A program made the translations under genes and the position numbers. From Psychroserpens ponticola (GTDB lineage: Bacteria > Bacteroidota > Bacteroidia > Flavobacteriales > Flavobacteriaceae): a stretch of DNA of 64,000 bases. Location: the NCBI RefSeq assembly GCF_023556315.2, contig NZ_CP116221.1:2119001-2183000 (forward strand), written 5' to 3'. Shown here piece after piece: positions 1-8,122 of the stretch (within the stretch, counting starts at the first letter, position 1; every line of letters begins with the position of its first letter). Under the pieces are notes generated by a model that saw nothing but the letters and a program-made list of their open reading frames with translations, was not told the origin of the DNA and made no database searches.

Positions 1-119
1 AAAAGATAGGCTTTGCAGAATATGGCATTCAGAAGCATTTTTTAAAAATTGAGAACAACTATTATGATCATAAAATGATGATGATTTTTAAAAACCAATA
101 TCTTGATTCACTAACTTAA
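1..119 (+). CDS. C-terminal end of a GNAT-type acetyltransferase (truncated by window)
   Basis: An open frame enters from the left edge (frame beginning at base 3) and stops at TAA 117-119, giving 38 residues. The visible residues read as a typical GNAT C-terminus: a Gly-Phe-x-Glu-Tyr-Gly strand, an Asn-Tyr-Tyr-Asp motif and a final Met-Met-Met-Ile-Phe strand, as in small-molecule N-acetyltransferases. The next gene, 16 bases on, is also a GNAT protein, so this may be a pair in one transcript. Substrate unknown; the rest lies outside the window. Confidence 0.6.
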   Translation, partial: KIGFAEYGIQKHFLKIENNYYDHKMMMIFKNQYLDSLT

Positions 120-135
120 ATAAAACACATTTAAT

Positions 136-693
136 TTGAAAAAAGACTACATATTTAAATCTGAGAGACTCGGATTTCGCAATTGGAATAAAAATGACCT
201 AAACGAATTTGCTGAAATAAATGCCGATTTAGAAGTTATGGAATACTTTCCAAATCCATTAACAACAAGCGAAACCTCAGAGTTCATTGACCGACTACAA
301 AAACATTATGACAACAAAGGTTATAATTACTTTGCTACTGAACTTTTAGAAACTGGAGAATTAATTGGTTTTATTGGTTTAGCATATCAAGAATATCAAA
401 CAAAATTTACTCCTGCAACAGATATTGGCTGGCGATTAAAAAAGAGTGTATGGGGAAATGGATATGCAACTGAAGGTGCAAAAAAATGTCTAGAATTCGC
501 CTTTAACACCCTAAATTTAGAAAAAATAATCTCAGTGTTTACAGAAAAAAACATCAAATCTGAACAGGTCATGAAAAAAATTGGCATGAAAAAAATTGGA
601 ACATTTAAGCATCCAAAACTAAAAAAACATCCAAAATTTGAAACATGTATTTGTTATGAAATACATAGAACTGATTGGCAAAAAATCACATAA
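136..693 (+). CDS. GNAT family N-acetyltransferase, RimJ/RimL-like
   Basis: A 185-residue cytoplasmic protein of the Acetyltransf_3 type, which transfers acetyl from acetyl-CoA to a protein N-terminus or small amine. It opens with the family's 'SERLGFRNW' strand. The middle shows an Asp-Ile-Gly-Trp-Arg-Leu strand followed by Gly-Asn-Gly-Tyr-Ala-Thr-Glu-Gly-Ala, the acetyl-CoA pyrophosphate-binding loop. Near the end is the usual 'KSEQVMKKIGMKKIG' helix-turn. The start is a TTG codon in AATTTG; no in-frame ATG fits the family length. It lies 16 bases after another GNAT gene. Fold confident, substrate unknown. Confidence 0.85.
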   Translation: MKKDYIFKSERLGFRNWNKNDLNEFAEINADLEVMEYFPNPLTTSETSEFIDRLQKHYDNKGYNYFATELLETGELIGFIGLAYQEYQTKFTPATDIGWRLKKSVWGNGYATEGAKKCLEFAFNTLNLEKIISVFTEKNIKSEQVMKKIGMKKIGTFKHPKLKKHPKFETCICYEIHRTDWQKIT

Positions 694-760
694 TCAATAG
701 TAATATTTTCTTCTTCAAGTTCATCAACTTTTCATAATTTAGTTGCGAATTAAAATCAAC

Positions 761-1669
761 ATGTCAACATACGATTGCGTCATTCTTACTGAACAACGAT
801 ATCTTAACGATTCAAAAACGGATGCCTATAAACATAACGTTTATTTTGAAGATCGCTTGGTTTATCATGCCTTAGAAGAACTCGGACTTAGAACTTTGCG
901 TCTCGCTTGGGACGATATGTTTTTTGATTGGTCGACTACAAAATTAATATTATTTAGAACAACTTGGGATTATTTTGATCGTTTTGATGAGTTTTCAAAA
1001 TGGTTGGAAACTGTTTCTAAACAAACTACTTTATTAAACTCTGAAGCAATTATTCGTTGGAATATTGATAAGCATTACCTTTTAGATTTACAAAAAAATG
1101 ATATTCATATTGCCGAAAGTCATTTCATAGAACAAAACGCTCAAGTTACTTTATCTCAACTTCATCATATTTTAAATTGGAGAGACACTGTTTTAAAACC
1201 ATGCATTTCTGGAGCTGCTAGACATACCTATAAATTAAATATTGAAAACTTAGAAGCTCATGAAAAAACCTTTCAAGAGTTGATTAAAAATGAAGCCATG
1301 ATGTTGCAACCGTTTCAGCATAATATCGTTAGTAAAGGAGAAATCTCTATGATGGTTTTTAACGGACAATTTACACACGCGATTCTTAAAAAAGCAAAAA
1401 CTGGAGATTTTAGAGTGCAAGATGATTTTGGAGGTAGTGTGCAGGACTACACTCCTACTGATGAAGAAATTAAATTTGCTGAAACTTGTGTAAAAGCCTG
1501 TATTGAATTACCTATCTATGCTAGAGTTGATATCTTTGAAGATAATAATGAACATATTGCACTTTCAGAATTGGAACTTATAGAACCAGAATTATGGTTT
1601 AGACACCATCCTGAAGCAGCTAAACTGCTTGCCAAAGCTATTAAAGACAAATTAGCTCATGAAAATTAA
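761..1669 (+). CDS. ATP-grasp domain protein
   Basis: A 302-residue cytoplasmic protein resembling the RimK/glutathione-synthetase-type ATP-grasp ligases, which join a carboxylate to an amine or thiol through an acyl-phosphate. Visible features are a central lysine region (VLKPCISGAAR), a Gln-Pro-Phe strand, and the metal-binding end 'YARVDIFEDNNEH...ELELIEPELWFR' with its closely spaced acidic residues. The ATG at 761 is preferred over the in-frame TTG at 743, because a promoter-like TAATTTAG at 735-742 would place the transcript start after 743. It overlaps the next gene by 11 bases. Substrate unknown. Confidence 0.8.
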   Translation: MSTYDCVILTEQRYLNDSKTDAYKHNVYFEDRLVYHALEELGLRTLRLAWDDMFFDWSTTKLILFRTTWDYFDRFDEFSKWLETVSKQTTLLNSEAIIRWNIDKHYLLDLQKNDIHIAESHFIEQNAQVTLSQLHHILNWRDTVLKPCISGAARHTYKLNIENLEAHEKTFQELIKNEAMMLQPFQHNIVSKGEISMMVFNGQFTHAILKKAKTGDFRVQDDFGGSVQDYTPTDEEIKFAETCVKACIELPIYARVDIFEDNNEHIALSELELIEPELWFRHHPEAAKLLAKAIKDKLAHEN

Positions 1670-2381
1670 ACGCATTTTAAAAATTATTGGTGGAATCGTA
1701 GTATTCTTCACCTTACCTACGTTGCTCTTATTCACATTTATGTATTTCAAATACAATGAAGAATTGCCAACTGGAACACAAGGACAAGCTGCAGATCTTT
1801 TAGCAACAAGAATGCTTAATGTCTTAAATCATGATGCATATAAAGCCACAGATTTTATTGAATTCACCTTTAAAAACCGTCATCATTTTAAATGGAATAA
1901 AACTAAAAACACTTGTGAAGTCTACTGGAAAAACATTAAAGTAGATCTAGATCTGGTAAATCATGACAACTCAAATGTCTTTATTAATGAATTAGAATAC
2001 AAACAACCAGATGCTCATGATTACATTCATAAAGCTGAAGGTTATTTCAATAATGACACCTTTTGGTTGGTTGCGCCTTACAAGGTTTTTGATGAAGGTG
2101 TAACACGCAAACTTGTAAAAACTGAAAGCAATAGAGACGCACTTTTAGTCACCTATAATTCTGGTGGCTCAACTCCAGGTGATTCGTATTTATGGCATTT
2201 TGATGATTCTGGAAAACCAAAAAGTTTTCAATTATGGGTCGATATTTTACCCATTAATGGATTAGAAGCCTCTTGGACAGATTGGACTACTACTGAAACT
2301 GAAGCCCAATTACCTACGTTTCATAACCTATTGTTTTTAGGATTGGAAATTGAGAATATAAAAACGACTAGTATCAAATAA
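1659..2381 (+). CDS. Hypothetical membrane-anchored protein
   Basis: A 240-residue protein with a basic N-terminus (MKIKRILK) and one hydrophobic segment at about residues 9-29, followed by a probably extracytoplasmic domain rich in aromatic and charged residues. The domain resembles the flavobacterial proteins that handle a folded ligand without a named function; no catalytic motif is recognised. The ATG at 1659 lies inside the last codons of the ATP-grasp gene, so the two are probably co-translated and may act together. No function assigned. Confidence 0.75.
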   Translation: MKIKRILKIIGGIVVFFTLPTLLLFTFMYFKYNEELPTGTQGQAADLLATRMLNVLNHDAYKATDFIEFTFKNRHHFKWNKTKNTCEVYWKNIKVDLDLVNHDNSNVFINELEYKQPDAHDYIHKAEGYFNNDTFWLVAPYKVFDEGVTRKLVKTESNRDALLVTYNSGGSTPGDSYLWHFDDSGKPKSFQLWVDILPINGLEASWTDWTTTETEAQLPTFHNLLFLGLEIENIKTTSIK

Positions 2382-2400
2382 AAACAATACAAGCCCTTCC

Positions 2401-2424
2401 CATTTAGAGGAAGAGCTCTAAATG
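2401..2424. terminator. Bidirectional hairpin between convergent genes
   Basis: A perfect 9-bp inverted repeat (CATTTAGAG at 2401-2409, CTCTAAATG at 2416-2424, six-base loop) sits exactly between the stops of the convergent genes ending at 2381 and 2426. Its position suggests a shared terminator, although no strong T-run follows. Confidence 0.55.
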
Positions 2425-2425
2425 A

Positions 2426-2959
2426 TTATTCTTGTACTTTAGTATACTCCAAAACGATATCTTCTTCTTGATAAAAATAATTCGTTCCATCAAACATTTC
2501 AATTTCAAAGGTATCTCTCAAAGTGACGATTAATGTGTTTTCAAATATATAACCTTCTAAATCAGTACTTCCATTTTCAACGGTAACTAAATTCCCTTCT
2601 TTAATCCAAGACGATTCTTGATCTAGGCCATCTAAACATTCATAAACATGCTCATAATCTGTAGAACTAGTAACATCTACCGAAATATTAGTTAATGCTG
2701 ATACTATATTTACAGATCCATCAGCTCTAAAATTTATAAAATCATCTAAATAGCAAGGTGTTTCTTCAAATAGATTTCTACTATAAACTCCATCATTATT
2801 AAAATCAAATGAGCTCTCAACTGCTAAAGCTGTAAGTTTCCAAACGCCTTCAATCGTAACAACATCACCAACTTTACCATCATCTTTACTATCATCAGAA
2901 GAACAAGAGGACATATTAAATAGAAATAGGGCTAAAAATAATTTAAAAATAACTTTCAT
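2426..2959 (-). CDS. Lipocalin-like lipoprotein
   Basis: A 177-residue predicted lipoprotein. The signal peptide (MKVIFKLFLALFLFNMSSC) ends at a lipobox Cys at position 19, followed by an Ser-Ser-Asp-Asp-Ser-Lys-Asp-Asp linker typical of Bacteroidota surface-exposed lipoproteins. The mature part starts with 'IEGVWKLTAL', the Gly-x-Trp first strand of the lipocalin-like family common in Flavobacteria, and carries two more cysteines (CYLDD and YECLD) that could form a disulfide. It probably sits at the outer membrane. Ligand unknown. It lies downstream of the glycosyltransferase with a 65-base gap. Confidence 0.8.
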   Translation of the reverse strand: MKVIFKLFLALFLFNMSSCSSDDSKDDGKVGDVVTIEGVWKLTALAVESSFDFNNDGVYSRNLFEETPCYLDDFINFRADGSVNIVSALTNISVDVTSSTDYEHVYECLDGLDQESSWIKEGNLVTVENGSTDLEGYIFENTLIVTLRDTFEIEMFDGTNYFYQEEDIVLEYTKVQE

Positions 2960-3024
2960 GGTTTTAAGGTTTTGTGATTATAATTAATCATCGAAAACAT
3001 CTTAAAATGTCATCAAAATATCTA

Positions 3025-4278
3025 TTATTTATCTTTATTTTTCTCCTCAATCCATTTACTCATAAACTTAGTGCTTTGCAAATTGTGATGCTGAAGCATT
3101 TGACCAATAAAATTTTCTCTTCGATGTGTTATTAAAACAGACTTTAAATCGTGTATCAATTGAATAAAATTTGCTTGAAACTCTGAACGTTGAAAACGTG
3201 TATTAATCACTTTAAAACCATGTTCTTGAGTTTGGTTCCAAATGCTTTCGTTAGTGTGTAAAGCAATCGCCGAATTCACAAATTCGGTTTCGTTATCTGT
3301 AATGAATCCGTTAGCTTCATGGTTTCCAAACATGCCTTCCGCAGCAATAGAGCTCATAACACAAGGGGTTCCGCTTTGCATAGCATCAATTAATTTACCT
3401 TTTAATCCTGCTCCAAATTGCAAAGGTGCCAAACATACTTTCGCTTTTTGTATCACTTCAGAAACAATTTCAGTATAACCTTTAATTAAAAACCCATGCT
3501 TTTCATTATGCAATTGTGTGACTTTTTGAGATGCATAGGCTCCATAAATATGCAATTCAGCATTTGGTAATTGTTGACGTATTGCTGGCCAAATATGCTC
3601 TTTTAAATACACTACTGACTGATAGTTTGGTGGATGCAAAAAATTACCTATTGTAACAAAATGATCTCGTTCTTTAAACTCAGGAAAACCAAGTTTAGCT
3701 ACCTCAGATAATGGATCTAATAAAAACGGCAAATAATGTAATAGTGAATCGTTAACTTTAAAAACTTGAGTTAATAGATCTATTTCAGCTTCAGATATAA
3801 TTAAGCTTAAATCGCATCTGTAAATACTAGCGATTTCACGTTTCGCGACATCATTAAACACATAAGAAGTGTCAAATGTGTTCTGATCTTTAAAAGCTTG
3901 TTGTCTTCCTTTTCGCAGGCAATGCAAATCTTCTGTATCCAGAATACGTAATGCTTCAGGACAATGTTCAGATACTCTCCAACCATATTGTTCTTCGGTC
4001 ATAAAACGATCAAACAGTACAATATCTGGTTGAATTTTTAAAATAAATTCATCAAAACTAGAATGATTGAGTTCAATGCTAACTTGGTCAATTCCAAAAG
4101 AGGTTAAATCAAAAGCATTTGTTGTTTTAGCACAAGCACTGGCAAATGTGATAGAATATCCTTCAGATTTAAAACAGGAAATTAACTGCATCATTCTGCT
4201 TCCAGCTGCAGAACTATTGGGTTCTGGCCAAACAAAACCTATAATAAGAAGTTGCTTTTGCACAGAATTATGTACCAA
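3025..4278 (-). CDS. Glycosyltransferase, GT-B fold
   Basis: A 417-residue cytoplasmic glycosyltransferase. The N-terminal domain begins 'LLIIGFVWPEPNSSAAGSRM', the acceptor-side Rossmann strand of family 4-like enzymes. The C-terminal domain has the donor-binding signature 'FGAGLKGKLIDAMQSGTPCVMSS' followed by Glu-Gly-Met, matching the GT1/GT4 nucleotide-sugar site. The start is probably TTG 4278, two bases after the stop of the haem-binding gene, though GTG at 4263 is also possible. It likely adds a sugar to a surface glycan or protein; specificity unknown. Confidence 0.85.
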   Translation of the reverse strand: MVHNSVQKQLLIIGFVWPEPNSSAAGSRMMQLISCFKSEGYSITFASACAKTTNAFDLTSFGIDQVSIELNHSSFDEFILKIQPDIVLFDRFMTEEQYGWRVSEHCPEALRILDTEDLHCLRKGRQQAFKDQNTFDTSYVFNDVAKREIASIYRCDLSLIISEAEIDLLTQVFKVNDSLLHYLPFLLDPLSEVAKLGFPEFKERDHFVTIGNFLHPPNYQSVVYLKEHIWPAIRQQLPNAELHIYGAYASQKVTQLHNEKHGFLIKGYTEIVSEVIQKAKVCLAPLQFGAGLKGKLIDAMQSGTPCVMSSIAAEGMFGNHEANGFITDNETEFVNSAIALHTNESIWNQTQEHGFKVINTRFQRSEFQANFIQLIHDLKSVLITHRRENFIGQMLQHHNLQSTKFMSKWIEEKNKDK

Positions 4279-4280
4279 GA

Positions 4281-4754
4281 TTAGTCATTAGAAAGTTCAG
4301 CAGCATAAGTCGCTCTGACACCTTTTGCCCAATCATTTACGGCTTTAATTTGAGCATCAGTTAATTTAGCTTCAGAATGTGTCCAAGTATAAGAGTCTAA
4401 TGGCATGACTTTATCTTCAACCATTTCAATTAATTCGTCAAGTTTGTGGTCTTTCTTTTTAACAGAATACTCATCCCATTTAGACACATCAAAATGACCT
4501 TTTCCATGTTTAATATGATCTGCTAGCCAATAATTTACTGGTGTGATGTTGTTATACCAAGGATAACGAGTTACACTACTATGACAATCAAAACAGCTTT
4601 CCTTTAAAATACCTTTTACCTCTGTAGAAGGTTTTGTTTCATTCAAAAATGATTCTATGGAAGCATAATCTCCTTCATTTTTATCTGGCCCGAAGAATTG
4701 TGCAATAATAAATAGTACAAGTAAAGCTAAAAGTATCTTTTTTATAAGTTTCAT
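4281..4754 (-). CDS. Haem-binding domain protein
   Basis: A 157-residue protein with an N-terminal membrane anchor or uncleaved signal (MKLIKKILLALLVLFIIAQF) and one haem-attachment motif, Cys-Phe-Asp-Cys-His, in the context 'CFDCHSSVTRYPWY'. That context and the later 'HKLDELIEMVEDKVMPL' fit the Haem_bd domain family found in Bacteroidota, whose Met could be a distal ligand. The ATG at 4754 is preferred to an upstream extension because it gives a clean signal sequence and clears the divergent promoter. Probable periplasmic c-type haem protein; redox partner unknown. Confidence 0.85.
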   Translation of the reverse strand: MKLIKKILLALLVLFIIAQFFGPDKNEGDYASIESFLNETKPSTEVKGILKESCFDCHSSVTRYPWYNNITPVNYWLADHIKHGKGHFDVSKWDEYSVKKKDHKLDELIEMVEDKVMPLDSYTWTHSEAKLTDAQIKAVNDWAKGVRATYAAELSND

Positions 4755-4760
4755 TTTGAT

Positions 4761-4768
4761 TATTTTTG
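4761..4768 (+). promoter_or_regulatory. TAnnTTTG promoter box for the 4795 gene
   Basis: TATTTTTG is a perfect match to the Bacteroidota -7 consensus TAnnTTTG. It places the transcript start near 4772-4775, so the in-frame TTG at 4756 cannot be the start codon and TTG 4795 becomes likely. No clear -33 TTTG was seen. Confidence 0.5.
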
Positions 4769-4794
4769 TAGTGCTTAAAAGTACAAAAAAAGGT

Positions 4795-5358
4795 TTGACC
4801 ACAGAACAACTTTACAACGAATTAAATTACGTCAACCATTCGCGAGAAAAAAGGCTCCACTATGCTAATTTAGTGATTTCGCAACCTAACCTTATTCCTA
4901 AATTACTGACTATTTTATTTACTGTTGACGATAAAATATCGTGTCGTGCTGCTTGGGTATTTGAGTTTATGTGTGGTGAAAATTTAGAAGCAATTATTCC
5001 TTATTTAGACAGATTTACTCAAAACATACATAAAGTTCATTTAGATTCAGCTGTAAGACCAGTAGCAAAAGTTTGTGAGTACTTAGTAACAGCTAATTAC
5101 GCAAAAACAAATAATGCAATTAAAACAGCTTTAAATTCTGACCATAAAGAAAAAATTGTGGAAGCTTGTTTTGACTGGATGATTAATGACGAAAAAATAG
5201 CACCAAAAGCCTATTCAATGAACGTTTTGTATTTGTTAGGAAAGGATATTGATTGGATTCACCCAGAATTAGTCATGATTTTAGAAAGAGATTATCAAAT
5301 GCAGAGTTCAGGTTTTAAAGCAAGAGCAAGACATATTTTAAAAAAAATAAAAGTATAG
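4795..5358 (+). CDS. HEAT-like helical protein, unknown function
   Basis: A 187-residue all-helical protein. From about residue 20 it shows paired amphipathic helices of the HEAT/armadillo kind (for example 'RLHYANLVISQPNLIPKLL', 'ISCRAAWVFEFMC', 'KIVEACFDWMIND'). The ending 'SGFKARARHILKKIK' is basic. Homologues in flavobacterial genomes are often labelled adenylosuccinate lyase, but no lyase signature is visible here. It is divergent from the haem-binding gene with only 40 bases between starts, so the two share a control region. Start chosen at TTG 4795 from the promoter position; GTG 4771 is an alternative. Confidence 0.7.
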   Translation: MTTEQLYNELNYVNHSREKRLHYANLVISQPNLIPKLLTILFTVDDKISCRAAWVFEFMCGENLEAIIPYLDRFTQNIHKVHLDSAVRPVAKVCEYLVTANYAKTNNAIKTALNSDHKEKIVEACFDWMINDEKIAPKAYSMNVLYLLGKDIDWIHPELVMILERDYQMQSSGFKARARHILKKIKV

Positions 5359-5409
5359 ATTATTACGTAAAAAAATCACATGCTTATAATCAAATACAAT
5401 AACAGTTTT

Positions 5410-5430
5410 GTCATTCAGAATGAAGTGAAA
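5410..5430. repeat. Dispersed intergenic repeat remnant
   Basis: The string TCATTCAGAATGAAGTGAAA (5411-5430) belongs to a loose intergenic family in this window (also near 8071, 38821 and 41744), related to the 'cattctgagcgaagcgaag' elements known from many Flavobacteriaceae genomes. It lies between two plus-strand genes and has no coding potential. Confidence 0.45.
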
Positions 5431-5498
5431 TAAAGAGCCTATTAATAATTAATGAAATTCCTCGGAATAGCAAATGATACAGAATCAAAGAAAATAGA

Positions 5499-6515
5499 AT
5501 GAAAAAAGACAATAAAAGGGTTATTTACTGGCTATTAACAGGCTGTGTTTTGATTTTCATTATGGTGATTGTTGGAGGAATAACCAGATTAACACATTCT
5601 GGATTATCAATCTCGAACTACAAATTGATTTCCGGAACCCTTCCTCCTATGAATGACGTTGAATGGCAAGACGCTTTTGATTTGTATAAACAATATCCAG
5701 AGTACCAAAAACTGAATACGCATTTCGATCTTCAAGATTTTAAAGACATTTACTTCTGGGAATGGATACATCGAGTTATAGGTCGATTTATTGGAATGGT
5801 CTTTTTAATTCCGTTTTTATACTTCGTTATAAAAAATCAACTCTCAAAAGCTACAATTAAAAAAGCAATAATGCTTCTGGTTTTAGGTGGCTTTCAAGGT
5901 TTTTTAGGTTGGTATATGGTAAAAAGTGGTTTGGTTGACAATCCAGATGTGAGCCATTATAGATTATCAATGCATTTAACAACTGCCTTCATTACTTTTG
6001 CTTATACATTTTGGGTGGCTTTAGATTTAATGTTTCCAATCAAAAAAGAGATTGACGAAGGTGTTAGAAACATCATAAGGATTGGTTTAGGCATACTCAT
6101 CCTTCAAATAATTTATGGTGCTTTTGTGGCTGGTTTAGATGCTGGATTCATACACAACCATTGGCCAATGATGAGCGAAGGAAAATTCATGCACGAAACG
6201 GTTTATATAGAACAAAGTCCATTATATAAGAATTTTATTGAAGGTAAAAGCGGTGTTCAATTTGTACATAGAACTTTAGCCTATATTGTAGTCGCAATGA
6301 TTTTATTCATATGGTATAGAGCAAAACAATTAATTCTTTCCAGCAACCAATTATATGGTATTAATGCCTTACTAATTATGGTTGGAATTCAGTTTTTACT
6401 AGGTGTATTAACCATAATTTATGCGGTTCCAGTTTGGTTAGGCGTAGTTCATCAAATTGGCGCATTTTTATTACTAACTGCAATGACATTTACTTTGCAT
6501 CGTTTCAGTAAATAA
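5499..6515 (+). CDS. ctaA: Haem A synthase (COX15/CtaA family)
   Basis: A 338-residue polytopic inner-membrane enzyme that oxidises the C8 methyl of haem O to the formyl group of haem A for aa3-type oxidases. Recognisable family motifs are 'VGGITRLTHSGLSI' after the first membrane segment, 'EWIHRVIGRFIG' carrying one haem-ligand His, 'RLSMHLTTAF', 'FIHNHWPMM' and 'VQFVHRTLAY', plus 'LGVVHQIGAFLLL'. Eight hydrophobic segments are visible and the length is normal for the COX15-like type. Other cytochrome-oxidase genes are not in the window. The haem-binding protein upstream may belong to the same respiratory theme, but that is only a guess. Confidence 0.95.
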   Translation: MKKDNKRVIYWLLTGCVLIFIMVIVGGITRLTHSGLSISNYKLISGTLPPMNDVEWQDAFDLYKQYPEYQKLNTHFDLQDFKDIYFWEWIHRVIGRFIGMVFLIPFLYFVIKNQLSKATIKKAIMLLVLGGFQGFLGWYMVKSGLVDNPDVSHYRLSMHLTTAFITFAYTFWVALDLMFPIKKEIDEGVRNIIRIGLGILILQIIYGAFVAGLDAGFIHNHWPMMSEGKFMHETVYIEQSPLYKNFIEGKSGVQFVHRTLAYIVVAMILFIWYRAKQLILSSNQLYGINALLIMVGIQFLLGVLTIIYAVPVWLGVVHQIGAFLLLTAMTFTLHRFSK

Positions 6516-6525
6516 TTTACTTTTG
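6494..6525 (+). promoter_or_regulatory. Promoter TTTG-N20-TACTTTTG, almost abutting the start codon
   Basis: TTTG at 6494-6497 and TACTTTTG at 6518-6525 fit the Bacteroidota -33/-7 consensus with 20 bases between. The box ends five bases before the ATG at 6530, so the transcript would begin at or next to the start codon. The promoter overlaps the end of ctaA. Confidence 0.6.
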
Positions 6526-6529
6526 CAAC

Positions 6530-7048
6530 ATGATATACAGATTTAGAGCCATACTAGATAACGATACTAAAGAAGATATTTTTCGTGATATAGAAATTCG
6601 CGAAACAGATTCTCTTGAAGATTTACATAATGCCATTACACAATCGTTTGGTTTTGATGGTTTACAAATGGCGTCTTTTTATATCAGTAATGAAGAATGG
6701 GATCAAGGTGAAGAAATCTCAATGTTTGATGTTAGTGAAGGACATTCATCAGTTCGATTAATGAGTGAAACTAATCTAAACCAAGTGGTGAGTAAGTCGC
6801 AAACAAAACTCATATACGTTTACGATTTTATGAGTATGTGGACATTTTTAGTAGAACTTGCTGATATCGTTGAAGAAGTTGAAGCTAGTGATTATCCGAA
6901 TCTTATGTTTGCTTTTGGAGAAATTCCTGATTCTGCTCCTGAAAAAACCTTTGAAGCAGAAAACTTTGATGACCTTGATGATGAATTTGGTGATGATCTT
7001 GATCTTGATGATTATGAAGATTTAGACTTTGACGAAAACTGGAATTAA
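6530..7048 (+). CDS. PRiA4 ORF-3-like (IS1096 'TnpR'-like) protein
   Basis: A 172-residue soluble protein of the plasmid pRiA4b ORF-3-like family. It starts 'MIYRFRAILDNDTKEDIFRDIEI' and has the family's 'SLEDLHNAITQSFGF' helix and 'LIYVYDFMSMWTFLVEL' strand-helix. Databases often call these IS1096 passenger or TnpR proteins, but there is no transposase or inverted repeat nearby, so it is a chromosomal family member of unknown function. The last 30 residues are almost all Asp, Glu, Leu and Phe, a strongly acidic tail. Probably expressed from a near-leaderless transcript. Confidence 0.85.
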   Translation: MIYRFRAILDNDTKEDIFRDIEIRETDSLEDLHNAITQSFGFDGLQMASFYISNEEWDQGEEISMFDVSEGHSSVRLMSETNLNQVVSKSQTKLIYVYDFMSMWTFLVELADIVEEVEASDYPNLMFAFGEIPDSAPEKTFEAENFDDLDDEFGDDLDLDDYEDLDFDENWN

Positions 7049-7075
7049 AAACTTCAGCAATCAAAATATTTATTT

Positions 7076-7113
7076 AAGACGACATTGTAACAAAACATTC
7101 ACAGTGTCGTCTT
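7076..7113 (+). terminator. Hairpin terminator candidate
   Basis: AAGACGACA (7076-7084) and TGTCGTCTT (7105-7113) form a perfect 9-bp inverted repeat with a 20-base loop, followed by ACTTTTAT. It lies 28 bases after the stop of the PRiA4-like gene and before the ABC transporter start, so it probably separates the two units. Confidence 0.5.
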
Positions 7114-7166
7114 ACTTTTATAATCAACCTTTACTGAAGCTTTTCAGTAAAAAAAATCAATCAAAT

Positions 7167-8066
7167 TTGGAAGCTATACTAACCATTAACAATCTTACCA
7201 AAAAATTTGGTTACCTCACTGCTGTCAAAAATTTATCTTTTACGATTAATAAAGGCAACGTTTATGGCATTTTAGGGCCAAACGGAAGTGGAAAATCAAC
7301 AACGCTTGGCATCGTTTTAAACGTCGTCAATAAAACTGAAGGAAATTTTCATTGGTTTGATGGAAACGTATCTACTCATAACGCTTTAAAAAAAGTTGGT
7401 GCTATCATTGAGCGCCCAAATTTTTATCCATACATGACTGCAGAACAAAATTTAAAATTGGTTTGCAGAATTAAAGATGTTGGTCAAAGTAAAATAAATG
7501 AAAAATTAGAGGTTGTTGGCTTATTAGATAGAAAAGACCACAAATTCAAAACCTATTCTTTAGGAATGAAACAACGTTTAGCTATTGCTTCTGCATTGCT
7601 TAACGATCCAGAAATTTTAATTCTTGATGAACCAACAAATGGGCTTGATCCTCAAGGGATTCATCAAATTAGAGCGATTATAAAAGAAATAGCCAGCAAA
7701 GGCACAACTATACTTTTAGCCTCTCACCTTTTAGATGAAGTTGAAAAAGTATGCTCTCATGTTGTCGTATTACGAAAAGGCGAAAAATTATATTCAGGTC
7801 GTGTTGACGAAATGATCTCTAGTCATGGCTTTTTTGAATTGAAAGCTGAAAAGCATAACGAATTGGTTACTTTTCTTGAAAACAATTCCTCTTTCGGAAC
7901 TGTGAAAATTGAAGACCAACTGATCACAGCGTTTTTAAATGAACCAATGGATTCACCAGCGTTTAACAAACTTATGTTTGAAAAAGACATTGTGCTATCT
8001 CATTTAGTAAAACGTAAAGAAAGTTTAGAAGAACAGTTTTTACAGCTTACTGATAACAATAACTAA
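7167..8066 (+). CDS. ABC transporter ATP-binding protein
   Basis: A 299-residue ATPase subunit. The Walker A motif is GPNGSGKST, the Q-loop region is 'IIERPNFYPYMTAEQN', the signature is YSLGMKQR, Walker B is ILILDEPTNGLDPQG, and the H-loop is LLASHLLDE. The C-terminal 80 residues form the regulatory extension of DrrA/NatA-like exporters. The open frame extends upstream to 7029, but that part crosses a hairpin and matches nothing. TTG 7167, giving M-E-A-I-L-T-I-N-N-L, fits the family. It pairs with the permease at 8123 in an ABC-2 type exporter; the substrate cannot be read from sequence. Confidence 0.92.
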   Translation: MEAILTINNLTKKFGYLTAVKNLSFTINKGNVYGILGPNGSGKSTTLGIVLNVVNKTEGNFHWFDGNVSTHNALKKVGAIIERPNFYPYMTAEQNLKLVCRIKDVGQSKINEKLEVVGLLDRKDHKFKTYSLGMKQRLAIASALLNDPEILILDEPTNGLDPQGIHQIRAIIKEIASKGTTILLASHLLDEVEKVCSHVVVLRKGEKLYSGRVDEMISSHGFFELKAEKHNELVTFLENNSSFGTVKIEDQLITAFLNEPMDSPAFNKLMFEKDIVLSHLVKRKESLEEQFLQLTDNNN

Positions 8067-8070
8067 AAAC

Positions 8071-8095
8071 TTGTCCTGAGCGCAGTCGAAGGGTC
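8071..8095. repeat. Flavobacterial intergenic repeat (TGTCCTGAGCGCAGTCGAAGG)
   Basis: The 56-base gap between ATPase and permease genes contains TTGTCCTGAGCGCAGTCGAA (8071-8090), a sequence seen in many Flavobacteriaceae intergenic regions. It is much more GC-rich than its surroundings and has no coding role. The element sits inside an apparent operon. Confidence 0.6.
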
Positions 8096-8122
8096 AATCA
8101 ATCAAAATAAAACCAACCCATC

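Noticed and set aside
743-760. TTG start at 743 for the ATP-grasp gene
   Set aside because: It is likely upstream of the transcript start given the TAATTTAG box at 735-742; ATG 761 fits.
4756-4794. TTG start at 4756 for the HEAT-like gene
   Set aside because: A perfect TAnnTTTG box at 4761-4768 lies inside this extension, so it would not be transcribed from the start.
6530-7048. Mobile element because of the 'IS1096/TnpR-like' label
   Set aside because: No transposase, inverted repeats or target duplication is nearby; this is only a family name.
7029-7166. N-terminal extension of the ABC ATPase
   Set aside because: It overlaps the previous gene's end and a hairpin, and shows no domain. TTG 7167 gives the normal beginning of the family.
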